DNA from: Nocardia donostiensis
GTDB taxonomy: Bacteria; Actinomycetota; Actinomycetes; Mycobacteriales; Mycobacteriaceae
Reading direction: 5' to 3'
Assembly: GCF_002081715.1 (NCBI RefSeq)
Contig: NZ_MUKP01000046.1
Coordinates: 1 to 36,998, forward strand
Length of the DNA stretch: 36,998 nucleotides
Numbering within the stretch: the stretch's first letter is position 1; every line of letters begins with the position of its first letter. This document shows, piece after piece, positions 8,598 to 16,999 of the stretch. Below the pieces are notes generated by a model. That model saw only the letters and a program-made list of their open reading frames with translations. It was not told the DNA's origin and made no database searches. The translations under genes were made by a program, and so were the position numbers.

Positions 8598-9872
8598 GTG
8601 CAACACCCACAGCCCGCAGCCGCCCATACGGCCGCGGTAGCCGTCGAAGACCTCGGCCCACGAATCCCGATCTACACTTCAGAGTTCGCTGCGGACCCGC
8701 ACCGTTACTACCGTGAGATGCGCCGACAGTACGGCAGCTTGGTGCCGGTGGAGATCTGGCCGGGTTTCGATGCCACCTTGGTGATCAGCTACAACACGGC
8801 GAAGAATATTCTCAGTGACTCGACCCGCTTCTCTGCTGATCCACGGCGGTGGCAGGCCACCCTTTCGCCGGAGCAACTCGCTGCACCGATCATGCCGATG
8901 ATCGAATATCGACCCAATGCCTTGCGTTCGGACGGCGAAGAACATCGCCGATACCGGACTGCGACCCTCGACGCGCTGGAGAAAGTCGACCTGGGTGCAG
9001 TCCGCAGATCTGTCGAACGTATCGCAGTGCAGCGCATCAACCAGTTCATCGAGCGTGGGGAGGCCGACCTGCTGAAAGATTACGCGGCCCCACTCACCTT
9101 CGAGGTATTGAACGAGATCGTCGGCTGTCCTGCACACATCGGCCGAGAGGTGGCCGCCGCGTCGTCTGCCTTGTTCGAGGGCGTGGACACAGCGACAGTG
9201 AACATCATGTTCGACGAGGCGTTCACGGGACTTGCGCACCTCAAGAAGGTTGTTCCCGGAGATGACGTCACCACCCGCCTGCTCGAGCACGGCGCCGGAC
9301 TGTCCGACGTCGAAATGGTGCACCAGTTGGTTACCTGCTACTCCGCAGGGCACGAGATCCCGACGAACCTCATCGCCAACACGTTGTATTTGATGATGAC
9401 CGACCCTCGATTCATCACCACGCGTGACAGCTCTCAGTTGATGACTCGCACAGCGCTGCTCGAAACTCTGGCCAACGAGCCTCCGCTGGCGAACTACTGC
9501 ATCACGTATCCGCGCGGGCCAGTGGTCGTCGAAAATATTGGGGACCAAAGCGTGTGGCTACCCGCTGATCAACCGGTGATCACCAGTATGGCCGCGTGCA
9601 CTACCAACCCTGACGTGAACACCGGCGATTTCGCCGACGGGCGCTGGAACCTCGCCTGGGGCACCGGCCCCCACACCTGCCCTGAGCCCGCTCAAAAGAT
9701 AGCGGAGCTGACCGCGCACGAAGCCATCGATTTCTTGTTCGACGCTGTGCCAGATGTCGAGCCCAACTTTCCGGCCAATCAGATGCTTTGGCGGCCCGGC
9801 CCATTCCACCGGGCATTAGCGGCGCTGCCGGTCAAGTTCCCGCCTGCTGTCCCGATCACGTACTTCGGGTAG
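8598..9872 (+). CDS. Cytochrome P450 with non-canonical ExxR and heme motifs
   Basis: The protein has 424 residues, starting at a GTG with AAAGGAG six bases upstream. P450 landmarks are an HRRYR segment of the C helix (116-120), the I-helix oxygen-activation motif AGHEIPT (250-256) and a heme-ligand loop WGTGPHTCPEPA with Cys361. Two landmarks deviate. The K-helix ExxR is ETLA (289-292), so the arginine of the usual E-R-R triad is absent. The heme loop has Trp instead of Phe at its start and no Gly two residues after the cysteine. P450s without the ExxR arginine are known from Streptomyces (the CYP157 group), so loss of the motif does not by itself mean loss of function. The gene is followed 74 bases later by an acyl-CoA oxidase-like gene on the same strand, probably one operon, which hints at oxidation of a lipid or acyl substrate. 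The substrate is unknown. Confidence 0.9.
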   Translation: MQHPQPAAAHTAAVAVEDLGPRIPIYTSEFAADPHRYYREMRRQYGSLVPVEIWPGFDATLVISYNTAKNILSDSTRFSADPRRWQATLSPEQLAAPIMPMIEYRPNALRSDGEEHRRYRTATLDALEKVDLGAVRRSVERIAVQRINQFIERGEADLLKDYAAPLTFEVLNEIVGCPAHIGREVAAASSALFEGVDTATVNIMFDEAFTGLAHLKKVVPGDDVTTRLLEHGAGLSDVEMVHQLVTCYSAGHEIPTNLIANTLYLMMTDPRFITTRDSSQLMTRTALLETLANEPPLANYCITYPRGPVVVENIGDQSVWLPADQPVITSMAACTTNPDVNTGDFADGRWNLAWGTGPHTCPEPAQKIAELTAHEAIDFLFDAVPDVEPNFPANQMLWRPGPFHRALAALPVKFPPAVPITYFG

Positions 9873-9946
9873 ATCCACAGGCGGGTCAAGGAAGAACGAG
9901 ATCCAGTGCTGGAAACAGGGCTGGGCAGAGGTAGTGGGTGAATTGA

Positions 9947-11755
9947 ATGACAATTTCGGATGCTCACGTCGGCGAAGCCAACCCAGCAGCTGATGTGAAC
10001 GATGCGGTACCTGAGGCGTTGCAGCAGGTACTCTTCGGCGATCACATGAAACTGCATGCGTGGGTGCGCGATGTCCTCACCGGATTGGATGATCTGCCGC
10101 GCCCAGGATCGACACACGCTGCCGAGGCCGAACGTGCACCCACACTCTTGCAAGAGGCACTCGCCGGCCTCGGGGCGTCGGCGAGCACGATCGCTTCCGA
10201 TGCTCAGTTTCGCGGGGCTTTCTGCGACTGGGCGCAAATCCTTACCCCCCGCCTCCTGCTGATCCTGACCGGACAGCTCGACCTGTCCACAGGCGCCATT
10301 CTGTCACTCGGCAATGGCTCCGAATACCAGCAACAATGTCTGGCAGAACTGGACACTGGTGCCGCGGGCGGCGTGCTGATCCTGACCGAGCTCGCCGGAA
10401 CGAACGGGAACGACCATCAGACCACCGCGACCTGGGACCCCCGAAGCGGAGGATTTTGGCTGAAATCGCCTACGCGCGGGTCATGCAAGTTTATGCCTAA
10501 TGTTGCGGATCCTTCGGTGCCCAAGATCTGCACCGTAACCGCACGGCTGGTCGTCGAGGGGCGCGACGAAGGCGTATTGCCGTTCCTGCTGAGGCTGCGG
10601 ACTTCGGAAGGGCTCGCCGAAGGCGCCAAAGTTTTCCGCCTGCCCGACAAGTCGTCGGCGGCGATGGACCATGCCCTGATTCGGTTCGAGAATGTCTGGG
10701 TGCCGCGTGAGGCATTGCTGGGCGGTACCTGGGCGCGGATGAACGAAGACGGTCGCCTCGAATGCGATGTTCCGATCGGGGCACGTTTCCATAAGTCGAT
10801 CAATGTCCTCAGCCAGGGGCGCCTCGACCTCGCAAACGCGGCAAACGCCAGTGCCCGAGCCGCTCTCTCCGGTTTGGTCAACTACGCACCGCAACGCAAA
10901 TCCGGTTCCGGCACAGCGATGTCCGACCGGGACAATGTGGGCCAGGACTTGGTACGGGCCCTGGCCGCAACCTACGCGACCGGCGTGCTGGGGCGACGCA
11001 TCCGCGACCTGCTCGCGTATGACACCGGTCGGCCTGAACATGTCGTCTGGGCGATGCTCGCCAAGCCGCTGCTGTCCTATACAGCCCATGACGTACTGAA
11101 AGTGTGTCGATGGCGTGCCGCGAGCCAGGGAATCCTGCGGAACAACCGGATCGTGGACTGGATCGGCAACGTCGAAGCGATCATCACCGCGGAAGGCGAG
11201 AACCAGATCCTGCAGATCTCGGCCGGGAACCTGGGCGTGGACCTGAATGCCCTGGAGCTCCCAGAAACGCCCGACAACCTCCCCTGGTATATCGACCTAC
11301 TCTCCCAGCGAGCACGCGTCATCGCCGATGGTCTGGCAAACCGAGACTACCTGGTGGCCGGGCCCGTGATGGGAAAGAACTCGGCGGTCATCGAGTTGAC
11401 CACGACTACAGCGGAAAGACTGGCCGCGACAGCGCTCGTATCCGCAGCACAAGACGTTGAGGATCCGACCGCAAAGAGTCTGGTCATGCTGCTGGCCGAG
11501 GCCTACGCACTCGACCGAATCCACGACCACGGGCTGTGGTACGTGACACGAGGGATCATGACGACCGAGCACGCTGAGAAAGTAGAGAAACGGTTGCACC
11601 ACACCAGGTCGTCACTGCGCACAGTTATGCCTGTGTTGACCGAGGCATTTCAGATCCCGCCTCTACCCGATGCGCCGCTTTTCGCTCCCGATTACATAGA
11701 AGCGTGGACAGACATCGTGAGGCGAGAAGACCCCACGTTCTTCGGCAGCCGGTAA
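9947..11755 (+). CDS. Acyl-CoA oxidase/dehydrogenase-like flavoprotein
   Basis: The protein has 602 residues, the size of acyl-CoA oxidases rather than of the roughly 380-residue dehydrogenases. The middle domain contains LILTELAGTNGNDHQTTATW, equivalent to the FAD-contacting TE-G-T-G-D region, and later MDHALIRFENVWVPREALLG, the typical junction to the C-terminal helical domain. A family-like AEGENQILQISAGNLGVDLN follows near 420-440. The first 100 residues and the last 150 are helical. Oxidases of this family introduce a trans-2 double bond into acyl-CoA and pass electrons to oxygen; I cannot tell oxidase from dehydrogenase use here. The ATG at 9947 follows a purine-rich leader (GAGGTAGTGGG). 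It is probably co-transcribed with the P450 gene, and a strong hairpin 33 bases after its stop ends the unit. Confidence 0.88.
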   Translation: MTISDAHVGEANPAADVNDAVPEALQQVLFGDHMKLHAWVRDVLTGLDDLPRPGSTHAAEAERAPTLLQEALAGLGASASTIASDAQFRGAFCDWAQILTPRLLLILTGQLDLSTGAILSLGNGSEYQQQCLAELDTGAAGGVLILTELAGTNGNDHQTTATWDPRSGGFWLKSPTRGSCKFMPNVADPSVPKICTVTARLVVEGRDEGVLPFLLRLRTSEGLAEGAKVFRLPDKSSAAMDHALIRFENVWVPREALLGGTWARMNEDGRLECDVPIGARFHKSINVLSQGRLDLANAANASARAALSGLVNYAPQRKSGSGTAMSDRDNVGQDLVRALAATYATGVLGRRIRDLLAYDTGRPEHVVWAMLAKPLLSYTAHDVLKVCRWRAASQGILRNNRIVDWIGNVEAIITAEGENQILQISAGNLGVDLNALELPETPDNLPWYIDLLSQRARVIADGLANRDYLVAGPVMGKNSAVIELTTTTAERLAATALVSAAQDVEDPTAKSLVMLLAEAYALDRIHDHGLWYVTRGIMTTEHAEKVEKRLHHTRSSLRTVMPVLTEAFQIPPLPDAPLFAPDYIEAWTDIVRREDPTFFGSR

Positions 11756-11787
11756 TACGCTGGCGCTGAAAGTTCCTGAGCTCAGTT

Positions 11788-11821
11788 CGAGTGGCTTCCG
11801 CCTGTCGGCGGAAGCCACTCG
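11788..11821. terminator. Bidirectional hairpin terminator between convergent genes
   Basis: CGAGTGGCTTCCGCC at 11788-11802 is perfectly complementary to 11807-11821, giving a 15-bp stem with the four-base loop TGTC. It lies between the stop of the acyl-CoA oxidase-like gene and the stop of the minus-strand secreted protein gene, so it can serve both directions. No long T-run follows, as is usual in actinomycetes. Confidence 0.85.
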
Positions 11822-11839
11822 CATCTTGTCCGAGGTACG

Positions 11840-12274
11840 TCAGGCGACAGTAACGGTCAGGGTGTAGTCGTCTGCCGCGCCGTCGACGGAGGAGACGGCG
11901 ATCTGGTAGTCGTTGCCGTCGGCGACGAACTCGGCGTGCTGAGCCTCGTCGGCGACCTGCGGCCCGATCAGCGGAGCCACCGAGACGCGGGCCTTGTCGT
12001 TCGTGGAGGTGATGTCGAAGATCAGGCGCTGACCCGGCGCCGTGGCGATGGAGTAGCTGTCGTTCTTGCCGCGGGCGACGCTGCCACTGGCCTCGGTGCT
12101 GTTCTCGCCCGGGAGGATCTGCAGGCGATGCACTGCGCCGGGCACCGAGGGAATGCTGGGCAGGGGTTGCGCAGTCGCGGCCCCTCCGGCTGCGGCCACT
12201 GTGATAGCGGCGAGCACCGCGGGCACGGCACGCAGCAACGAACGAAACACTGGAAAAGCGGTCATAGGCATCAT
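11840..12274 (-). CDS. Small secreted protein, PPC/lysozyme-inhibitor-like beta sandwich
   Basis: A signal peptide (MTAFPVFRSLLRAVPAVLAA followed by an Ala/Gly-rich segment and ATAQP) precedes a mature domain of about 105 residues. The start is placed at the ATG at 12274, with GGGGAAAG just upstream; 12271 and 12265 are also possible. The mature part, with segments such as GSVARGKNDSYSIATAPGQR, LIFDITSTNDKARVSVAPL and DGNDYQIAVSSVDGAADDYT, ending LTVTV, follows the strand pattern of bacterial pre-peptidase C-terminal domains and of the g-type lysozyme inhibitor family. That likeness is by eye and weak. There are no cysteines in the mature part. It is convergent with the P450/acyl-CoA oxidase unit and 48 bases downstream of the XRE regulator gene, with which it could share transcription. 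Confidence 0.75.
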   Translation of the reverse strand: MMPMTAFPVFRSLLRAVPAVLAAITVAAAGGAATAQPLPSIPSVPGAVHRLQILPGENSTEASGSVARGKNDSYSIATAPGQRLIFDITSTNDKARVSVAPLIGPQVADEAQHAEFVADGNDYQIAVSSVDGAADDYTLTVTVA

Positions 12275-12322
12275 CTTTCCCCACAAAGAACCCGAGTCCG
12301 CAATTCGGTTCGAACGATTACC

Positions 12323-13174
12323 TCAGGGGGTTTCATCAGGGTTGGTCGGCAGCGCGGCGACGTGGAGGTGCCGCAGCTCACGGAGCGCTTTCGCCGCCGG
12401 GGAGCCGGGCTCGGCCGAATAGACGACGAACCGCTGGTCACGCCCGGGCACCGACAAGGTTTGCGCATCCAGTTCGATCACCCCCACCTCGGGGTGTTCG
12501 AACCGCTTCCACACGCTGGGTTCCGGGGCTACCTCATGTGCTGCCCAGCCGTTGCGGAAGCCGATATCGCGGGCGGACAGCCAGTCGATCAGTTCAGGAA
12601 TCTCCGGATCATCCGGGTACCGGACGGCGGCGGCGCGCAATTCGGCGACGGCCTGCCGGACGAAGTACATCGCACCGTCGGCGGAACCGCAGGAAACGCG
12701 GGGTGTGCTGGTTCCGAATGCCAGCCGCAGCAGGTTGCGTTCGGCGGCGAAACCGCCGATCAGCTCGGCGGCGAGCATATTCCAGGCGAGCACGTCGTAC
12801 CGTGGGCTCAGAACGTAGGCAGGCATATCGGTTCGCTCCAGCAGTTGGCGCACACCCTCGGGTACGTCGTCGTGCGGGACACCGGGTTGCCCCAGTTCGT
12901 GCCCGGCGAGCCCAGCCAGGTAGCGCTGTTCGTCCGGACCGAGTCGCAGCACGCGGGCGAGCGCGGCCAGCACTTCCGGTGACGGCCGCGGGGCCCGCGC
13001 CTGTTCGAGCCGCTCGTAGTAGTTGGTGGAGATACCGGCCAGCCAGGCGACTTCCTCTCGGCGCAGCCCCGGTGTGCGCCTACGCCGCCCCGGCTCCGGG
13101 GTGAGGCCGACGTCGCCGGGGGTCAGCCGTTCCCGGCGTCGGCGCAAGAAGTCGGCAAGTGCGTGCTTGTCCAC
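12323..13174 (-). CDS. XRE-family regulator with MmyB-like ligand-binding domain
   Basis: The protein has 283 residues. The N-terminal helix-turn-helix includes FLRRRRERLTPGDVGL and TPGLRREEVAWLAGISTNYY, followed by ERLEQARAPRPSPEVLAALA. This is the stereotyped start of the large actinobacterial MmyB-type XRE family. From about residue 105 the MmyB ligand-binding PAS-like domain follows, with PAYVLSPRYDVLAWNMLAAE, RNLLRLAF and a C-terminal VWKRFEHPEVGVIELDAQTL. The start is a GTG at 13174. Such regulators usually control a divergently transcribed oxidoreductase gene. Here the SnoaL-like and NmrA-like pair starts 103 bases away on the other strand and is the likely target. The ligand is unknown. 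Confidence 0.93.
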   Translation of the reverse strand: MDKHALADFLRRRRERLTPGDVGLTPEPGRRRRTPGLRREEVAWLAGISTNYYERLEQARAPRPSPEVLAALARVLRLGPDEQRYLAGLAGHELGQPGVPHDDVPEGVRQLLERTDMPAYVLSPRYDVLAWNMLAAELIGGFAAERNLLRLAFGTSTPRVSCGSADGAMYFVRQAVAELRAAAVRYPDDPEIPELIDWLSARDIGFRNGWAAHEVAPEPSVWKRFEHPEVGVIELDAQTLSVPGRDQRFVVYSAEPGSPAAKALRELRHLHVAALPTNPDETP

Positions 13175-13277
13175 CCCATCGACTGTGCTCCATACCGGGA
13201 CTGCTCAGCAAGGGACTGGCTGTCCGGGGCTGAGCCGGCCGTTCCGCACGGCGGCGCGCAGGAGCAAACCTGGAACT

Positions 13278-13742
13278 GTGACCACTACCGATACCGACCG
13301 GCGAACCCCGCGGGAACTGTTCGAACGAGGACTGGACCTGCTGCTCGCCGCAGATATGCCGAGTTTCCTCGAGTTGTTCGCCGCCGAGGCAGAGTTGGAG
13401 TTCCCGTTCGCCACCGCGGGCGCGCCCGAACGCGTGTACGGACGGGCAGAACTGCACGACTACCTGATCGACTATCCGCAGCGGCTGGCCATCCATGAGT
13501 TCCCGGCAGTCGCGGTCCACGAGACCACCGACCCGGAACTGATCATCGTCGAGTTCACCGCACGCGGGACGACGGTCCGCACCGGCGCCGCTTACGAACT
13601 GTCCTATATCGCGGTGATCCGGGCACGCCACGGCAAAATCGTGGCCTGGCGAGACTATTGGAGTCCGGTGGCCGGCGCCGTCGCCACCGGGACGCTGCCC
13701 GAGCTGCTCACCGAGCTGGGACGGATGGAGGGCGCGGCATGA
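13278..13742 (+). CDS. SnoaL-like (NTF2-fold) protein
   Basis: The GTG at 13278, preceded by AGGAG about 14 bases upstream, gives a protein of 154 residues; longer upstream frames run antisense to the XRE gene and are discounted. The sequence TPRELFERGLDLLLAADMPS, then FLELFAAEAELEFPF, GRAELHDYLIDYP and a C-terminal YIAVIRARHGKIVAWRDYWS has the alpha-helix plus curved-sheet pattern of SnoaL-like/NTF2 proteins. The conserved closing W-R-DYW is characteristic. Members include polyketide cyclases and isomerases, but many have no known reaction. Its TGA overlaps the ATG of the NmrA-like gene (ATGA), so the two are translationally coupled. Regulation by the divergent XRE protein is likely. Confidence 0.88.
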   Translation: MTTTDTDRRTPRELFERGLDLLLAADMPSFLELFAAEAELEFPFATAGAPERVYGRAELHDYLIDYPQRLAIHEFPAVAVHETTDPELIIVEFTARGTTVRTGAAYELSYIAVIRARHGKIVAWRDYWSPVAGAVATGTLPELLTELGRMEGAA

Positions 13743-14596
13743 CCCCGCGGTTCCTCGTCACCGGCGCGACCGGCAACACCGGCCGATCCGTGACCGCCGG
13801 TCTGCGCGCCGAGGGCGCCTCGGTGCGCACTGCGACGCGGACCCCCTCCGGCGACGACCACATCCGGTTCGATTGGCACGATCCCGAGACCTATCTACCC
13901 GCGCTCACCGGGGTCGATCGGGTGTATCTGGTCGCTCCGGTCGGTGTCTGGGACCCGTCGGGCCAGATCGAGCGTTTCCTGAACGCGGCTCGCACGGCGA
14001 ACGTGCGGCGGGTGGTCTTCCTCAGCTCCGATGTGATCCCGCGCGAAGCTCCCGGGCTCGATCGTGCGCGACGGCTGGTGACCGACATGCCGGAATGGGC
14101 GGTACTGCGACCGTCGTGGTTCATGCAGAACCTCGTCGTCCCCACGCACCACATGGCTACCTCCCTGCGTACCCGGGGAGAGCTGCCGAGCGCGACCGAC
14201 GGGCGCGGGATCGGGCTGGTTGACGCGGCCGATATCGCCGCCGTGGGGGTGCGCGCCTTACTCGACGATGCTCCACCGAACCGCGAGTACGTCATCACCG
14301 GACCGGAGGTGCTGTCCTACGACAACGTCGCTCAGGTGCTCACCGAACTGCTGGCACCGCCCCGCCCGATCCGGCATCTCCGATTGACAGTGCCCGAACT
14401 CGCCCGCCGCATCGCCGCAGGAGGAGTGCCCGAGGATATGGCGACCGTGCTGGCGCAGGTCGAACGCCGTATCGCGGAGGGAGCCGAAGAACGGGTCACG
14501 ACCACGGTCGCCGAGGTCACCGGCAGGAAACCGCGCTCACTGCGCGACTTCGTCGTGGCTCATCGCGACAGGTTTGCGATAGCGGCCGGCTCGTAA
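13739..14596 (+). CDS. NmrA-like / atypical SDR NAD(P)-binding protein
   Basis: The protein has 285 residues. The N-terminus MTPRFLVTGATGNTGRSVTA carries the TGATGxTG Rossmann motif of NmrA-like and quinone oxidoreductase 2-like SDR proteins. Further family signs are VDRVYLVAPVG, NVRRVVFLSSD and WAVLRPSWFMQNL, where the usual catalytic Tyr-x3-Lys is absent as in NmrA relatives. The C-terminal half has the NREYVITGPEVLSYDNVAQV segment common in this group. It overlaps the preceding SnoaL-like gene by four bases. The pair plus the divergent MmyB-type regulator is a common stress- or xenobiotic-responsive arrangement. The substrate cannot be read from the sequence. Confidence 0.9.
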   Translation: MTPRFLVTGATGNTGRSVTAGLRAEGASVRTATRTPSGDDHIRFDWHDPETYLPALTGVDRVYLVAPVGVWDPSGQIERFLNAARTANVRRVVFLSSDVIPREAPGLDRARRLVTDMPEWAVLRPSWFMQNLVVPTHHMATSLRTRGELPSATDGRGIGLVDAADIAAVGVRALLDDAPPNREYVITGPEVLSYDNVAQVLTELLAPPRPIRHLRLTVPELARRIAAGGVPEDMATVLAQVERRIAEGAEERVTTTVAEVTGRKPRSLRDFVVAHRDRFAIAAGS

Positions 14597-14850
14597 GGGG
14601 ATGCGCCTCCTTCCGGTGGGGCGAGGTCGTGGACAAGAGCACTTCTTGGCCGCGTCCAGGTTTTCGTGACCACCCCGATCACCGTCACACTGCCGACACC
14701 ACCGGGCGGCGCGCCCTCGCTGGCGCATGCGAAGGGATGCGGTGCAGCAGGACGAACTGTGTGATGAGATCGCCTCCACCGGCCGGCCCGGCCCTGCTGC
14801 TGTCGGCCGGGCGGAAGTGCCGAAACGGGTAGTCCGAGCGCAGCTTCCAG

Positions 14851-14886
14851 CACACGGTCTTACCGGCCCGACGGTAAGACCGTGTG
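14851..14886. terminator. Bidirectional hairpin terminator
   Basis: CACACGGTCTTACCG (14851-14865) pairs perfectly with 14872-14886 around the loop GCCCGA. The 15-bp stem ends five bases before the stop codon of the minus-strand AhpD-like gene, and about 255 bases of apparently empty DNA separate it from the NmrA-like stop. It probably serves chiefly the minus-strand AhpD-like transcript and blocks read-through from the left. Confidence 0.8.
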
Positions 14887-14891
14887 TGTTC

Positions 14892-15401
14892 TCAGGCGCC
14901 CGGCCGAGTGTGATCGGCGGTCCCGTGCCCGGGAAGTACACACATTGCGTCCAGTCCGAGCACGTGGTTCAGGCGGCCGAACGCGAGCCAGGAGCCGAGA
15001 CACATACTGAGCTCCACGATTTCGGTCTGGCTGTAGTGTGCGGTCATCCGCGACCAGAAGTCTTCATCGAGATTGTGGTGGTCGAGGGCATAGCGTTCGG
15101 CGTATTCGGCGGCCAGGCGGGCGCGCTCGTCCAGCGCGTCGGTGGTGCGCCATGCGTTCACCGCGTCGAGGAAACCCGCTTCGACTTTCGTCCCGTCGCG
15201 TTCGGTACGCCAGTCGAGACAGAAGACGCAGCCGTTGATCTGGGCTATCCGTAGCCGCGCCGCTTCGAATTCACGCAGCCCGAGCGTGGTGTGGGCGTAT
15301 ACCGCCATCGAGAAATTCGATGCGGCGACACCGATCCCGGGCACCATTTCGCCCCAGACGTATCCGATGGGGTCCTTACCCTCGGGGATGTCAACTCTCA
15401 T
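14892..15401 (-). CDS. AhpD-like carboxymuconolactone decarboxylase-family protein
   Basis: The protein has 169 residues, all helical in appearance. The family core is REFEAARLRIAQINGCVFCL with the redox Cys pair C58-x2-C61, followed by ERARLAAEYAERYALDHHNL and TAHYSQTEIVELSMCLGSWL. This matches the alkylhydroperoxidase AhpD/carboxymuconolactone decarboxylase fold. Many members are disulfide reductants or peroxidase partners; the exact substrate is unknown. The ATG at 15401 has AAGGAACGG upstream and overlaps the last 11 bases of the dehydrogenase-like gene, so the two form a coupled operon. A strong hairpin follows the stop. Confidence 0.9.
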   Translation of the reverse strand: MRVDIPEGKDPIGYVWGEMVPGIGVAASNFSMAVYAHTTLGLREFEAARLRIAQINGCVFCLDWRTERDGTKVEAGFLDAVNAWRTTDALDERARLAAEYAERYALDHHNLDEDFWSRMTAHYSQTEIVELSMCLGSWLAFGRLNHVLGLDAMCVLPGHGTADHTRPGA

Positions 15402-16476
15402 AACCGTTCCTTCCCAGCCTTCCGGCCGCAGGGCGCAGCGGGACGTCGAGCGCGTCGTAGAGGCCGGGGGCGGCGTCGGCGAGCCAGCTGATCGCGCCGA
15501 CGAGTCGTCCGACCGCGGTGGCGTTACCGCCTGCCGCGTAGTTACCGCCCTCGTCGGTGGCCTCGACGGTGACCTCGATGCGCGGACGGCCTTCGATGAT
15601 CACCCGGTGGGCGCCGACACCGTTGGGTGCGGTGGGCCACTCCGGGGCACACGAGGGGTGGATACGGGTGATGTGTTCGACGACGATCCGCGGCTGCCCC
15701 GCCACGATCCCCTGTACCTCGAACCGCATCGCGCCTTGGGTTCCTGCCTCGAATCTCCCCATGGATGCGGTGTCGACAGTGGTGTGCAAAGGTTGCCGAT
15801 GCACCGTCTCCCGGACTTCGTCGAGTTCGGCGCCGAGCGCCCTGGCCATCAGCCGGACCTGTCCGCCCCACACCATGGTCGGTATGCCCGGCGCCACCAT
15901 CGGCGGCAGCGCGTCCATGGGCTGCCCCATTCCCACCAGGTACCGTACCGAATCCGGCTGGTCGTAGGTCGAGTAGTCGAAGATCTCTTGGCAGCGTACG
16001 GCTTCCACGACACTGCCGAGGCCGCTGATCAGCAAGGGCAGGACATCGTTACCCCAACCTGGGTCGATGCCCGACACGAATAGTGACCCACCGCCCGCGT
16101 CGATTGCTGCCAGCACCGGTTCCCGGATTTCCGGCGGCGCCCCGCGCTGGTCGTAGAGGGCATACAGCGCGGGGGTCACCACGACGGCTCCGCCGCTGAT
16201 GGCGCGGACGATATCGGCGAGGGCGGCGTCGGGCCGGGTGTCGCCGGACGCGGCGTACACCACCGCGCCCGGCCGGGAGTTCAGTACGGCATCGATATCG
16301 GTGGTGGCTGCGACACCGAGTGCTCGGTCCAGTCCCGCGAGTGTGCCCGCGTCCTGTCCGGCCTTGGCCGGTTCGTGTACGAGCACGCCTGTCAGGGTGA
16401 GTTCCGGGTGGGCGTCGACCGCACGAATCGCGGCGCGGCCCACGTTGCCGGTCCCCCAGACGACCGTCGATATCAT
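15391..16476 (-). CDS. NAD(P)H-dependent amine dehydrogenase/dihydrodipicolinate reductase-like protein
   Basis: The protein has 361 residues. The N-terminal Rossmann motif is VVWGTGNVGRAAIRAV, followed by HPELTLTGVLVHEPAKAGQD. The protein resembles the 2,4-diaminopentanoate dehydrogenase/DapB-like group that is widespread in mycobacteria and nocardiae, where most members have no assigned substrate. The ATG at 16476 has AGGA at a suitable distance; a GTG at 16479 is an alternative. A perfect CAAGCGCTTG palindrome lies 14 bases upstream and could be an operator. The coding bases 16291-16421, for residues about 20-61, occur again almost unchanged at 27778-27908. The gene is translationally coupled to the AhpD-like gene. 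Confidence 0.88.
   Translation of the reverse strand: MISTVVWGTGNVGRAAIRAVDAHPELTLTGVLVHEPAKAGQDAGTLAGLDRALGVAATTDIDAVLNSRPGAVVYAASGDTRPDAALADIVRAISGGAVVVTPALYALYDQRGAPPEIREPVLAAIDAGGGSLFVSGIDPGWGNDVLPLLISGLGSVVEAVRCQEIFDYSTYDQPDSVRYLVGMGQPMDALPPMVAPGIPTMVWGGQVRLMARALGAELDEVRETVHRQPLHTTVDTASMGRFEAGTQGAMRFEVQGIVAGQPRIVVEHITRIHPSCAPEWPTAPNGVGAHRVIIEGRPRIEVTVEATDEGGNYAAGGNATAVGRLVGAISWLADAAPGLYDALDVPLRPAAGRLGRNGYES
16291..16421 (-). repeat. Parental copy of a 131-bp dispersed duplication
   Basis: This stretch lies inside the dehydrogenase-like gene. It matches 27778-27908 in the same orientation at 129 of 131 positions by direct reading; the differences are at 16310 and 16312 (G here, A in the other copy). 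Both ends of the match are abrupt. Confidence 0.93.
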
Positions 16477-16999
16477 CACCGTATCCTAGCAAGCGCTTGG
16501 TTGCATATGGTCGTTTCCGGTTGCCGAGCCGACCAACCGGCCAACCCAATCAGCAGCCAGCACCCCGCTACGACGCCCACACCAAGACCGCCAGCGACCA
16601 GACACCTTCCCGAACCGCCGGGCAGCGACCCGCGGAAAATCCACAAACACCAGCTCGGAGGTTAAAACCCGAACTAGGCATCCCTGGATTCGATGCCATC
16701 TCCGGAAGGCCGTCTGCATCCTGAGAATCGAGTTCGGAAAGATGCCGAGAATGTCAGGTGAAGCGGATGCCGGGAGTTCGTGTGGAACCGGGCCGCAACA
16801 GCATCGTCCCAGACTGCCCGGACGTCGGCAGCGATGTCGTCGGGACAACGACCTGGAAGAAGCTCTCGAAGCCGTCCGTGCAGTCCCTGGGATGGGCACC
16901 GCGGTCTGTGGCGATCGGCGCCTCGGCGGGCGCCGCCACATGGAGCGCCGACCGCCTCGACGAGTATCCGTTCCAGATCACCGCTGCCAAGAAGGCATG
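16477..16999. other. Intergenic stretch without a recognised gene; holds a CAAGCGCTTG palindrome
   Basis: The stretch lies between the start of the dehydrogenase-like gene and the stop of the alpha/beta hydrolase gene, both on the minus strand. CAAGCGCTTG at 16490-16499 is a perfect 10-bp palindrome within a slightly longer imperfect one, and it covers the likely promoter of the dehydrogenase-like gene. That position suits a TetR-type operator. Open frames exist on both strands from about 16740 onward, but none shows a family motif, a good ribosome site or a believable composition. This could be a decayed gene; I assign nothing. Confidence 0.45.
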
